51,086 nucleotides of DNA from Aalborgiella sp031390045 (GCA_031390045.1 JANMTB010000007.1:1-51086); one strand, 5' to 3'. Counted from the first letter of the stretch, positions 42,479-50,840 are shown. Numbers and translations: made by a program. Notes: a model not told the origin generated them from the sequence alone.

Positions 42479-43750
42479 ATGAGCATGAAACCACTAGCTG
42501 GCATCAAAATTATCGACTTCACGCACGTTCAAGCAGGCCCAGCATGCACGCAAATGTTGGCATGGTTTGGCGCTGACGTTATCAAAGTCGAGCGTCCAGG
42601 CTCTGGCGACGTCACACGTGGTCAGTTGCGTGACATGCCAGACGCAGATGCGCTGTATTTCACGATGTTGAACTCCAACAAGCGCGGCTTGACCTTGGAC
42701 ACCAAGCAGGCTGCTGGTAAAGAAGTGCTGGAACGTTTGATCAAGGAATCTGATGTGATGGTAGAAAACTTTGGCCCTGGTGCTTTGGACCGCATGGGTT
42801 TCACATGGGAGCACATTCAATCTCTTAACCCAGGCATGATTTTGGCATCTGTCAAAGGTTTTTCTGATGGTCACCACTACGAAGACCTGAAAGTTTACGA
42901 AAACGTGGCTCAGTGCGCTGGCGGTTCAGCTTCTACCACAGGCTATTGGAAAGGCGAAAACTCTGGCCCTACCATTTCTTCAGCCGCTTTGGGCGACAGC
43001 AACACCGGTATGCACCTCGCCATTGGTATTTTGACAGCCTACATTGGCCGTCAAAAAACGGGCAAAGGTCAAAAAGTTGCTGTATCAATGCAAGACGCCG
43101 TGTTGAACCTCTGCCGCGTGAAAATGCGCGACCAGCTGCGTTTGGACAAGGTTGGCTACTTGGAGGAGTACCCACAGTACCCGCACGAAATGGAAGCTTT
43201 CAAAGATGGCGTTGTGCCACGTGGTGCGAATGCAGGCGGCGGCGGTCAGCCAGGTTGGATTTTGAAGTGCAAGGGCTGGGAGACGGACCCGAATGCCTAC
43301 ATCTATTTCACCGTGCAAGGCCACGCTTGGGGCCCGATTTGCGACGCTTTGGGCAAACCAGAGTGGAAAGACGACCCAGCGTACAACACGCCACGTGGCC
43401 GCCAGCCGCACATCATGGACATTTTTGCGACGATTGAAGACTACATCAAAGACAAAACCAAGTTTGAAGCGGTCGACATTTTCCGCAAGTTTGACATCCC
43501 ATGCGCACCCGTGCAGTCCATGAAAGAGCTCTTGCATGACAAGTCGCTCATCGCCAGCGGCACCATCGTGGAAGTCCCGCACAAAGTGCGCGGCAGCTAC
43601 ACCACCTTGGGCAGCCCGATCAAATACAGCGGCTTCAAGCCTGAGGTCACCGCATCGCCTATTCTGGGTGAGCACACCGACGAAGTGTTGGCTGAGCTGG
43701 GCTACACCAAAGAGCAAATTGCAGCTATGCATACGTCGAAAGCTGTTTAA
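42479..43750 (+). CDS. frc: Formyl-CoA:oxalate CoA-transferase
   Basis: A class III CoA-transferase that moves CoA from formyl-CoA to oxalate, releasing formate. The 423-residue length fits Frc. It starts KPLAGIKIIDFTHVQAGPAC, includes VIKVERPGSGDVTR, the catalytic aspartate in AALGDSNTGMHLAIG, and the flexible glycine loop AGGGGQPGWIL that covers the active site. These distinguish it from other CaiB/BaiF members such as crotonobetainyl transferases. AGGAG lies 9 bases before the ATG. A gap of 76 bases after oxc has no gene. The product formate is expected to go to the formate dehydrogenase encoded downstream. Confidence 0.95.
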   Translation: MSMKPLAGIKIIDFTHVQAGPACTQMLAWFGADVIKVERPGSGDVTRGQLRDMPDADALYFTMLNSNKRGLTLDTKQAAGKEVLERLIKESDVMVENFGPGALDRMGFTWEHIQSLNPGMILASVKGFSDGHHYEDLKVYENVAQCAGGSASTTGYWKGENSGPTISSAALGDSNTGMHLAIGILTAYIGRQKTGKGQKVAVSMQDAVLNLCRVKMRDQLRLDKVGYLEEYPQYPHEMEAFKDGVVPRGANAGGGGQPGWILKCKGWETDPNAYIYFTVQGHAWGPICDALGKPEWKDDPAYNTPRGRQPHIMDIFATIEDYIKDKTKFEAVDIFRKFDIPCAPVQSMKELLHDKSLIASGTIVEVPHKVRGSYTTLGSPIKYSGFKPEVTASPILGEHTDEVLAELGYTKEQIAAMHTSKAV

Positions 43751-43787
43751 GCTAGCTTTGTAGTTTAGAAAGCCGTCTTGGCAAGCA

Positions 43788-43818
43788 AATAACGGCGTTC
43801 CATTAGGACGCCGTTATT
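43788..43818 (+). terminator. Hairpin after frc
   Basis: AATAACGGCGTTCC and GGACGCCGTTATT pair with one bulged T around an ATTA loop. Only a short T-run follows, so termination is probably partial and the downstream genes may be read through. Confidence 0.6.
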
Positions 43819-43880
43819 ACTTCTAAAATGGAATGTTGTTGTGATGATGGTAGACATCGATTAGGAAAGCGGAAAGCGAA

Positions 43881-44324
43881 ATGCAGTCAACCATAGATTT
43901 TCAAGCACTTGTAACCACAGTCGGCGATGGAGTCATGGCTTCCGACGCCTCAGGTGCGATTACTTTATGGAACCCAGCTTGCGAACGCTTGTTTGGTTTC
44001 ACGGAAGCTGAAGCCCTCGGTAAGTCGCTTGATCTGATCATTCCACAGCGCCAGCAGAAACCCCATTGGGACGGTTATCACAAAACCATGGCGACCGGTG
44101 TCACCAAGTACGGCAACGATGTTTTGCGCGTACCTGCGGTGCACAAAGATGGCCATACATTGTCGATCGCTTTTACCGTTTCCATGCTGCACACAGCTGA
44201 TGGCAAAGTGTCTGCTATTGTCGCCGTCATTCGTGACGAATCGGTCAAATTTGCAGAAGAACGACAACTTAGTAAGCGTGTGATGGAGCTTGAGGCTCAA
44301 TTGGCAACCAAATCGAATTCTTGA
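43881..44324 (+). CDS. Single PAS-domain protein
   Basis: A 147-residue soluble protein consisting almost entirely of one PAS domain. VTTVGDGVMASDASGAITLW, then NPACERLFGFTEAEALGKSL is the typical PAS start. PQRQQKPHWDGYHKTMATG and VIRDESVKFAEERQL end the domain, followed by a short coiled coil. No kinase, cyclase or DNA-binding domain is attached. Its location between frc and the formate dehydrogenase genes, on the same strand, suggests a sensing or protein-interaction role in formate or oxalate use. PAS proteins of this kind occur near frc/formate dehydrogenase genes in other Burkholderiales, to my memory. AGCGGAAAG is a weak ribosome site. Confidence 0.85.
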   Translation: MQSTIDFQALVTTVGDGVMASDASGAITLWNPACERLFGFTEAEALGKSLDLIIPQRQQKPHWDGYHKTMATGVTKYGNDVLRVPAVHKDGHTLSIAFTVSMLHTADGKVSAIVAVIRDESVKFAEERQLSKRVMELEAQLATKSNS

Positions 44325-44331
44325 AATATTT

Positions 44332-46029
44332 ATGAAGCATCCCATTATTCCAACAGCCTTGGCAGCAGATGCCAAGCAACGCAAACGAGAAGCTCCTAAA
44401 GGACGACGTGTCGATCCAGCCATGTTGCTTGAGGTTCAACACTTGCTGGGTGATGCATCTCGCCAACCCGATTTGCTGATCGAGCATCTGCACAAAATCC
44501 AAGACAAGTACAAGCATTTGTCGAGCGGGCATTTGGCTGCGCTCGCTCAAGAGATGAAGCTGTCGCAAACTGAGGTCTATGAGGTTGCAAGTTTTTATCA
44601 TCACTTCGATATTGTTAAAGAGGGTGAAGCAGCTCCTGAAGCTTTAACGGTACGTGTATGTGACGGGTTGTCATGCGAAATGGCGGGGGCAAAAGAGCTG
44701 CTTGCTAAATTACCAGCGCTGTTAGGACGCGAAGTCCGCGTCATAGCTGCGCCCTGTATTGGTCGTTGCGAGCAAGCGCCAGCCGCCGTTGTCTACCAAA
44801 ACCCAATTCCCAATGCAACGTGTGATTCCGTTGTCGCAGCTGTCAAAGCGGGCTCTACAGCGCATCAACCCGAAAAATTCACAGACTTAGTCGCGTACCA
44901 ATCTGCCGGTGGTTATGGTTTGCTTGCGACATGTACTTCAGGTAAGCTGGATGTCGAATCAGTCCTCAAAACCATGGAGAGCTCAGGCTTACGCGGCTTG
45001 GGCGGTGCTGGTTTCCCTTCGGGTCGCAAATGGCGCATCGTTCGCGCAGAGCAAGGTCCGCGTTTGATGGCTGTGAACATTGACGAAGGCGAGCCGGGCA
45101 CCTTCAAAGACCGCGTTTATTTAGAGCGTGATCCACATCGCTTTATCGAAGGCATGTTGATCGCCGCTTGGGTAGTTGGTATTGAAAAAATCTATGTTTA
45201 CTTGCGCGATGAATACCACGGCTGCCGTAACATGTTGGAAGCGGAATTGACCAAATTACGACAATCTAAACTGCTAGACGGCATGCCTCAGATTGAGTTG
45301 CGTCGCGGGGCAGGTGCCTACATTTGCGGTGAAGAATCCGCGATGATCGAATCTATCGAGGGCAAACGTGGCATGCCGCGCTTGCGTCCACCGTATGTCG
45401 CGCAAGTTGGTCTGTTTGGTCGCCCAACGTTGGAGCATAATTTTGAAACCCTGTATTGGGTGCGTGATATTTTGGAGAAGGGCGGCGACTGGTTCGCATC
45501 GCACGGTAGGCATGATCGCAAAGGTTTGCGCTCGTTCTCTGTCTCAGGTCGCGTTAAAAACCCAGGCGTCAAGCTCGCACCTGCTGGCATCACGCTGCAA
45601 GAGCTGGTTGATGAGCATTGCGGCGGCATGCTTGATGGTCACACGCTTTACGCCTACTTACCCGGTGGTGCTTCTGGTGGTATTTTGCCAGCGAGTTTGA
45701 GCAATATTCCGCTTGACTTTGACACGCTGCAACCCTATGGCTGTTTCATTGGCTCTGCAGCGGTGATTGTGCTGTCTAACCACGATACTGCTACAGCTGC
45801 TGCACGCAACATGATGCGCTTTTTCCAGCATGAATCATGTGGTCAATGCACACCGTGCCGCGTTGGTACAGCCAAAGCATCTACACTGATTGAAAAAGAC
45901 AAATGGGATATCCCGATGCTGAATGATTTGTCGCAAGTCATGCGCGATGCGTCGATTTGCGGTTTGGGTCAAGCAGCACCCAACCCTGTGGATTGTGTGA
46001 TCAAGTATTTCCCGCACGAACTTAATTAG
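44332..46029 (+). CDS. NAD-dependent formate dehydrogenase, fused gamma-beta (NuoE-NuoF-like) subunit
   Basis: The diaphorase part of a soluble formate dehydrogenase, passing electrons to NAD+. The 565-residue chain is a fusion. Residues about 30-165 are NuoE-like with a [2Fe-2S] site (C-x4-C in CDGLSC, C-x3-C in APCIGRCEQ). Residues about 190-565 are NuoF-like: the FMN site GLRGLGGAGFPSGRKW, NIDEGEPGTFKDR, the NADH-side GAGAYICGEESAMIESIEG, and the [4Fe-4S] motif ESCGQCTPCRVG with the last Cys in ASICGLGQ. Two-subunit enzymes with this fusion are known as FDH1 in methylotrophs such as Methylorubrum. ATG 44332 starts the homologous part. It precedes the alpha-subunit gene by 9 bases. Confidence 0.92.
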   Translation: MKHPIIPTALAADAKQRKREAPKGRRVDPAMLLEVQHLLGDASRQPDLLIEHLHKIQDKYKHLSSGHLAALAQEMKLSQTEVYEVASFYHHFDIVKEGEAAPEALTVRVCDGLSCEMAGAKELLAKLPALLGREVRVIAAPCIGRCEQAPAAVVYQNPIPNATCDSVVAAVKAGSTAHQPEKFTDLVAYQSAGGYGLLATCTSGKLDVESVLKTMESSGLRGLGGAGFPSGRKWRIVRAEQGPRLMAVNIDEGEPGTFKDRVYLERDPHRFIEGMLIAAWVVGIEKIYVYLRDEYHGCRNMLEAELTKLRQSKLLDGMPQIELRRGAGAYICGEESAMIESIEGKRGMPRLRPPYVAQVGLFGRPTLEHNFETLYWVRDILEKGGDWFASHGRHDRKGLRSFSVSGRVKNPGVKLAPAGITLQELVDEHCGGMLDGHTLYAYLPGGASGGILPASLSNIPLDFDTLQPYGCFIGSAAVIVLSNHDTATAAARNMMRFFQHESCGQCTPCRVGTAKASTLIEKDKWDIPMLNDLSQVMRDASICGLGQAAPNPVDCVIKYFPHELN

Positions 46030-46038
46030 GCAAGCACG

Positions 46039-48864
46039 ATGAATGCAATTACCAAAACTGAATTAGCCAATTTAGAAGCACCCTTGCTGAGTTTCAGCTT
46101 GAATGGCAAAGAGGTTAGCGGTCGCGCCACTGAGTCTATTCTTGACGTCGCCAAACGCGAAGGCATTGAAGTCCCGCACCTTTGCTACAAAGAAGGTTTA
46201 GAAGCCGTCGGCAACTGCCGTGCTTGCATGGTCGAGATCAATGGCGAGCGCGTGCTTGCGCCATCTTGTTGCCGCGCACCTGCTGCCGGCATGAAGGTAT
46301 CGACCAACAGCGAACGCGCCGTTGCATCGCAAAAAATGGTGTTGGAATTGTTGCAGTCCGACATGCCTGAAACCGCTTATACGCGTAACAACGAAGTCGA
46401 CCAATGGGCGGCAAAACTCGGCTTAGGTAAACCACGCTTTGAAGCGCGTGAGCAAGTTCGCCAAGATACTTCGCACCCAGCCATCACCGTTAATTTAGAC
46501 GCTTGCATTCAATGCACCCGCTGCCTGCGCGCTTGCCGTGACGAGCAGGTGAACGACGTGATCGGTCTCGCTTTCCGTGGCGACCAAGCCAAAATTGTGT
46601 TTGATATGGACGACGCCATGGGCGCTTCCACCTGCGTGGCCTGCGGCGAATGCGTACAAGCCTGCCCGACTGGTGCGCTCATGCCCGCGCGTGAGGCGGC
46701 GCTTGCCGTGCCAGACAAACAAGTCGAATCCGTCTGCCCGTATTGCGGCGTCGGTTGCCAGCTGACTTACAACGTCAAAGACAACAAGATTTTGTTCGTC
46801 GAAGGCCGTGACGGTCCTGCGAACCATGAGCGCCTGTGCGTCAAAGGTCGCTATGGATTCGACTATGCACACCACCCACAACGTTTGACCAAACCGCTGA
46901 TTCGCCGTGCCGATGCTCCTAAAAAAGGCGATTTCACGATGAACCCAGACAATGTCATGGACATCTTCCGTGAAGCCTCATGGGAAGAAGCCTTGGCCTT
47001 CGCTGGCGGCAAGCTCAAAGACATTCGCGACACCTACGGCAAAAAATCACTCGCAGGTTTTGGCTCAGCCAAAGGCAGCAACGAAGAAGCCTATTTGTTC
47101 CAAAAGTTAGTGCGCACCGGCTTTGGCAGCAACAACGTGGACCATTGCACCCGCTTGTGCCATGCGTCTTCTGTTGTCGCTTTGTTAGAAGGCATCGGCT
47201 CAGGCGCGGTGTCTAACCCTGTGATGGACGTGATGAAGGCTAGCGTGGTCGTCATCATTGGTGCCAACCCAACGGTGAACCACCCCGTGGCCGCGACTTG
47301 GATCAAAAACGCCATGAAAAACGGCACCAAGCTGGTCGTGCTTGACCCGCGCCGCTCCGATTTGGCCCGTTCTGCAGATAAATTCTTGCAGTTCAAGCCA
47401 GACACCGATGTCGCCTTGCTCAACGCCATGATGCACGTCATCGTCGCTGAAAACTTGGTCAACGCCGACTTCATCGCCAGCCGCACCATTGGCTACGACG
47501 AGCTCAAAGCCAATGTCGCCGATTACAGCCCTGAAAAGATGGCACCGATTTGCGGCATTCCTGCGGAAGACATCAAAGAAGTGGCGCGTTTGTACGCTAC
47601 GTCCAAGGGCTCCATGATCTTGTGGGGCATGGGCGTGAGCCAGCACGTGCACGGCACGGACAATGCACGCTGTTTGATCGCTTTGGCGCTGATGACCGGT
47701 CAAATCGGTCGCCCAGGCACAGGTTTGCACCCACTGCGTGGTCAAAACAACGTACAGGGCGCATCAGATGCGGGTTTGATACCCATGATGTTCCCCGATT
47801 ACCAGCACGTTTCTAACGTCGATACGCGCACCAGTTTTGAGAAAGCGTGGAAAGTGCCTGCTGGTTCCTTGGACGATACCCCAGGTTTGACTGTGGTGGA
47901 AGTCATGCACGCCATCAAACACGGCGATATTCGCGGCATGTATGTGATGGGCGAAAACCCAGCCATGTCTGACCCTGATGCCAACCACGCCCGTGATGCG
48001 CTCGCCGCACTCGACCATTTGGTCGTGCAAGACATCTTTTTGACCGAAACCGCCTACTTGGCCGATGTGATTTTGCCTGCCAGCGCCTTCCCAGAAAAAG
48101 ACGGCAGCTTCACCAATACCGACCGCCTTGTGCAAATGGGTCGCAAAGCCATCAACCCTCCGGGTGACGCCAAGCAAGATTTGTGGATCATTCAAGAACT
48201 TGCCAAACGCCTCGGCTTAAATTGGAATTACGCACACGTTTCCGAAGTGTTCGACGAAATGCGAAAAACTATGCCTAGCATTGGCGGTATCACGTGGGAG
48301 CGCTTAGACCGCGAGCACGCTGTCACGTACCCGTGCAAGGAAGAGGGCGACCCAGGCCAGTCCGTCGTGTTTGTTGACGATTTCCCACGTGAAGGCGGCA
48401 AAGCCCGCTTTGTACCGGCAGACATCATCCCCGCCAACGAGCGCCCCGATGCTGAGTACCCCATGGTCCTCATCACCGGTCGCCAGCTTGAGCACTGGCA
48501 TACTGGCAGCATGACGCGCCGTGCAACGGTGTTAGATGCGATTGAGCCCGACCCAATCGCCTTGATACACCCGCTAGATTTGGTCGCCATGGGCGCGAAA
48601 CCTGGTGACGTCATCACCCTAGCGTCCCGCCGTGGCGAAGTGCAGCTCTATGCCCGCGCCGACGACAGCAGCCCGCAAGGCGCGATTTTCGTCCCCTTCT
48701 GCTACTACGAAGCCGCCATCAACAAACTAACTAATGCCGCGCTAGACCCGTTTGCCAAGATTCCAGAGTTCAAATACTGCGCGATCAAGGTAACTTTGGG
48801 CGGTGAAGCACCACAGGTGACAAGTTATGGCGGTGGGCAGCTTTTGAGTGCCCTTCAAAGTTGA
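46039..48864 (+). CDS. NAD-dependent formate dehydrogenase, catalytic alpha subunit (Mo/W)
   Basis: Oxidises formate to CO2 at a molybdenum or tungsten bis-pterin site. The 941 residues show an N-terminal [2Fe-2S] ferredoxin (C49, C60, C63, C77), two [4Fe-4S] sets (CIQCTRCLRAC from C156, and CVACGECVQACP), then the MopB part with CPYCGVGCQLTYNV for another [4Fe-4S]. The metal ligand is a cysteine, in HCTRLCHASSVVAL, rather than selenocysteine. The C-terminal part has GRQLEHWHTGSMTRR, binding the pterin. No cysteine lies between 79 and 155, so the His-Cys3 cluster of NuoG-like proteins is absent. Its partner is the preceding subunit. No fdhD/fdsC/fdsD homologue follows. Confidence 0.94.
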   Translation: MNAITKTELANLEAPLLSFSLNGKEVSGRATESILDVAKREGIEVPHLCYKEGLEAVGNCRACMVEINGERVLAPSCCRAPAAGMKVSTNSERAVASQKMVLELLQSDMPETAYTRNNEVDQWAAKLGLGKPRFEAREQVRQDTSHPAITVNLDACIQCTRCLRACRDEQVNDVIGLAFRGDQAKIVFDMDDAMGASTCVACGECVQACPTGALMPAREAALAVPDKQVESVCPYCGVGCQLTYNVKDNKILFVEGRDGPANHERLCVKGRYGFDYAHHPQRLTKPLIRRADAPKKGDFTMNPDNVMDIFREASWEEALAFAGGKLKDIRDTYGKKSLAGFGSAKGSNEEAYLFQKLVRTGFGSNNVDHCTRLCHASSVVALLEGIGSGAVSNPVMDVMKASVVVIIGANPTVNHPVAATWIKNAMKNGTKLVVLDPRRSDLARSADKFLQFKPDTDVALLNAMMHVIVAENLVNADFIASRTIGYDELKANVADYSPEKMAPICGIPAEDIKEVARLYATSKGSMILWGMGVSQHVHGTDNARCLIALALMTGQIGRPGTGLHPLRGQNNVQGASDAGLIPMMFPDYQHVSNVDTRTSFEKAWKVPAGSLDDTPGLTVVEVMHAIKHGDIRGMYVMGENPAMSDPDANHARDALAALDHLVVQDIFLTETAYLADVILPASAFPEKDGSFTNTDRLVQMGRKAINPPGDAKQDLWIIQELAKRLGLNWNYAHVSEVFDEMRKTMPSIGGITWERLDREHAVTYPCKEEGDPGQSVVFVDDFPREGGKARFVPADIIPANERPDAEYPMVLITGRQLEHWHTGSMTRRATVLDAIEPDPIALIHPLDLVAMGAKPGDVITLASRRGEVQLYARADDSSPQGAIFVPFCYYEAAINKLTNAALDPFAKIPEFKYCAIKVTLGGEAPQVTSYGGGQLLSALQS

Positions 48865-48867
48865 TTT

Positions 48868-49344
48868 TTACTGGCAACCGACAAATTCAACCTGCGTAGA
48901 CCCCATCACCGTCACGCCTTTTTGATCCGCGTTGTTTCCCATCACCGTCGTGCCAGAGCCACCTTCAGAGGCAGAAGCCAAGCGTGATTTGCAATGCGCT
49001 TTGATGGTGAAACCACCCATCACGTTGACATTGGTGCGCAGGCAATACCAGCCATTCGGGTTCAGCAGCTCAATCGTTGTGCCGCCCATGACGTTAACCC
49101 CCGGGTTGATCAACACCAGCGCCGGCGATGACGTCGCCTCCGTATCCGCCGTGTTTTTGCCAATGCCGAACACCTTGACAGAGGTGGACAACGTTTTGTA
49201 AGTCGGGTTTTTGCCAAAAGGGTGCTTGCCCCAAGTTTTCAGGCAAGTAGCAATAGAACTGTCAACTTCCTGAGCCTGCACAGGTGCGGTGATGGCGGTG
49301 GTAGCGGCGATGAGGAGGGCGATGAGTGGTTTGCTAGCGTTCAT
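48868..49344 (-). CDS. Exported protein with VMG repeats, unknown function
   Basis: A 158-residue protein with a signal peptide (cleavage near VQAQE). The mature part contains four short strands with VMG: NPGVNVMGGTTIELL, TNVNVMGGFTIKAH, SGTTVMGNNADQKG and VTVMGSTQVEFVG. The spacing of about 20-25 residues and the alternating hydrophobic pattern suggest rungs of a small beta-helix or roll. Four cysteines could make disulfides. It lies 3 bases from the stop of the formate dehydrogenase gene on the opposite strand, so is not part of that operon. I do not recognise the family with confidence; a DUF3060-like fold is one possibility. Confidence 0.75.
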   Translation of the reverse strand: MNASKPLIALLIAATTAITAPVQAQEVDSSIATCLKTWGKHPFGKNPTYKTLSTSVKVFGIGKNTADTEATSSPALVLINPGVNVMGGTTIELLNPNGWYCLRTNVNVMGGFTIKAHCKSRLASASEGGSGTTVMGNNADQKGVTVMGSTQVEFVGCQ

Positions 49345-49379
49345 ATGGGTCTCGTTGTTTGAAAAACTCTAAGTGTAAT

Positions 49380-49925
49380 TTAAGTTTTGTATGAAATTTG
49401 CATACGAATTGCATTTTGAATAAACGGCGCTTTCGCATCGGTATAAGCTTCTCGGTCGTTGGCGAAATCTTTCGCTAAACGGCGTTTCAAAGCGGCATAT
49501 TCTTGTGCCAGTTCCGGGTTTTGACGTAGTGCGTCTCTGAAAGCGATCTGTTCATGCCATCTGCGGCTACCCAGCGGCACAAGGTGCAAATGATGCGTCC
49601 GCACCTCTGGCGACGGTTTGCAAAACCAATGCATTTCATCCGGTTTATAGGGGTAAAAGCAGTATCTAGCCGCTTCGGCAGCCGCTATCGCGTCATGCGA
49701 GACTTCCAGCGAAGCAACTGGAGCCATGATGTCAATCACTGGTTTCGCGGCTAAACCTGCTACCGCTGTGCTGCCAATATGTTCAATATCTCCAATTAGC
49801 CACTCTGCAAGTGCAGCTTGCAAAATACTCCGTTCCGCTAAAAACTGCACTCGCCAGTCAGAATTGTATTCAATAATCTCAATACGCGTATCGCTATTTG
49901 GTTTTGAATTCAAATTATTATGCAT
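49380..49925 (-). CDS. GrpB-family (UPF0157) nucleotidyltransferase-fold protein
   Basis: A 181-residue protein of the GrpB family. IEIIEYNSDWRVQFLAERSI starts the domain, and HIGSTAVAGLAAKPVIDIM is its hallmark, resembling a nucleotidyltransferase G-S-x-A...D-x-D region. VRTHHLHLVPLGSRRWHEQI and FRDALRQNPELAQEYAALKR follow, both usual. The biochemical function of bacterial GrpB proteins is not settled; some are linked to glutamate-rich or dephospho-CoA-kinase-fused proteins. It is followed on its upstream side by about 110 bases with the left repeat copy of the HEPN cassette, so its promoter region may have been changed by that insertion. Confidence 0.88.
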   Translation of the reverse strand: MHNNLNSKPNSDTRIEIIEYNSDWRVQFLAERSILQAALAEWLIGDIEHIGSTAVAGLAAKPVIDIMAPVASLEVSHDAIAAAEAARYCFYPYKPDEMHWFCKPSPEVRTHHLHLVPLGSRRWHEQIAFRDALRQNPELAQEYAALKRRLAKDFANDREAYTDAKAPFIQNAIRMQISYKT

Positions 49926-49979
49926 TCAAGTGAATAATATTAGGTATTTGAAATATTGTGCTTAAAATGCAAAAAAATT

Positions 49980-50028
49980 GACTGTAGCCGTCGTATTTAT
50001 TGCCTAAAGTGCTATTCTATTTATAGTA
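49980..50028 (+). repeat. Dispersed element copy 9 (left boundary of HEPN-like gene)
   Basis: A 49-base copy: GACTGTAGCCGTCGTATTTA, TTGCCTAAAGTGCTATTC and TATTTATAGTA. It matches copy 10, in inverted orientation on the other side of the gene, at 44 of 49 positions, including the last bases outside the mini-dyad. Confidence 0.9.
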
Positions 50029-50039
50029 TTTAAGTTCAA

Positions 50040-50774
50040 CTAAATGCGCCAAAAGTCAGTTGATGCTGTAGTGAATTGTTTATCAAGGTTATCCCATGCA
50101 AAATCTGCGCGACGAATTATAAAATTTATCAGAGCAGTTGCTCTTTGCATTTCATCGATTATCGTTTTGATATCTATCCACTTTATGCCTAATTTACTGA
50201 TATCAACTAATTGATATTCGTCCTTTGAGAGTCTAGATTCCGTGTGTGCGGATACTTTATCTCTGATAGTTTTAAAAGAAACTATTAATTTTGAATTAAA
50301 TAACTCATTGGAGATAAATATTAATTCATTCAAATGATGATCAAATTCACCTCCTCGTTTAATATTTTCGGTATTCGCAAAATTTCGTAATTCTTCCAGC
50401 ACCAATGGATCTGTTTCATTCTCAACGGAAGGCATCGCCCGAGTTGCGTAATTTTCTCTCAGGTAAGCGATTAATTGTGTATCAGTTAACTCATTAGTTA
50501 GTGATTTAATACTTGGGGTTCTTTTCTGTGCATCTGAATCCATGCAAAATTTAGCTATATCTTGAGCGCAAGAAAAAAACAATGTATTTTTAATTATCTC
50601 AAAACCTCGATTTCTTTCTTTGTTACCATAAAGAGTAATTACATCTTGGTTAAATATTAGTGGTTCAAAAATAGCGTATTTTCCTTTTAACGCAATTATT
50701 CCATCTAATAAATGACTTGCGTGAGCTTCTAATTTTTTAATTTTGTTTTTCATTAATAAAATATCAAAAATCAT
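50040..50774 (-). CDS. AT-rich HEPN-domain protein, AbiU2-like (candidate defence/toxin RNase)
   Basis: A 244-residue protein encoded by DNA much richer in A/T than its neighbours. The region NKERNRGFEIIKNTLFFSCA...TPSIKSLTNEL and the later KTIRDKVSAHTES resemble HEPN_AbiU2 proteins; R-D-K-x2-A-H supplies the R-x4-6-H motif of HEPN ribonucleases. The C-terminal part (RATALINFIIRRADFAWDN) is helical. Related genes occur in abortive-infection systems and as toxins. No antitoxin gene is adjacent. The gene lies between murI and grpB, flanked by inverted repeat copies only 11 and 7 bases away. ATG 50774 lacks a ribosome site; 50753 is an alternative. Identification is moderate. Confidence 0.6.
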   Translation of the reverse strand: MIFDILLMKNKIKKLEAHASHLLDGIIALKGKYAIFEPLIFNQDVITLYGNKERNRGFEIIKNTLFFSCAQDIAKFCMDSDAQKRTPSIKSLTNELTDTQLIAYLRENYATRAMPSVENETDPLVLEELRNFANTENIKRGGEFDHHLNELIFISNELFNSKLIVSFKTIRDKVSAHTESRLSKDEYQLVDISKLGIKWIDIKTIIDEMQRATALINFIIRRADFAWDNLDKQFTTASTDFWRI

Positions 50775-50781
50775 TAAATAT

Positions 50782-50830
50782 TACTACAAATAAAATAGCA
50801 CTATAGGCAATAAATACGCCGGCTACAGCC
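50782..50830 (-). repeat. Dispersed element copy 10 (right boundary of HEPN-like gene)
   Basis: Read on the minus strand: GGCTGTAGCCGGCGTATTTA, TTGCCTATAGTGCTATTT and TATTTGTAGTA. It lies between the HEPN-like start and the murI stop and would be part of the leader of the HEPN-like gene. Confidence 0.9.
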
Positions 50831-50840
50831 ATTTTGTGCC

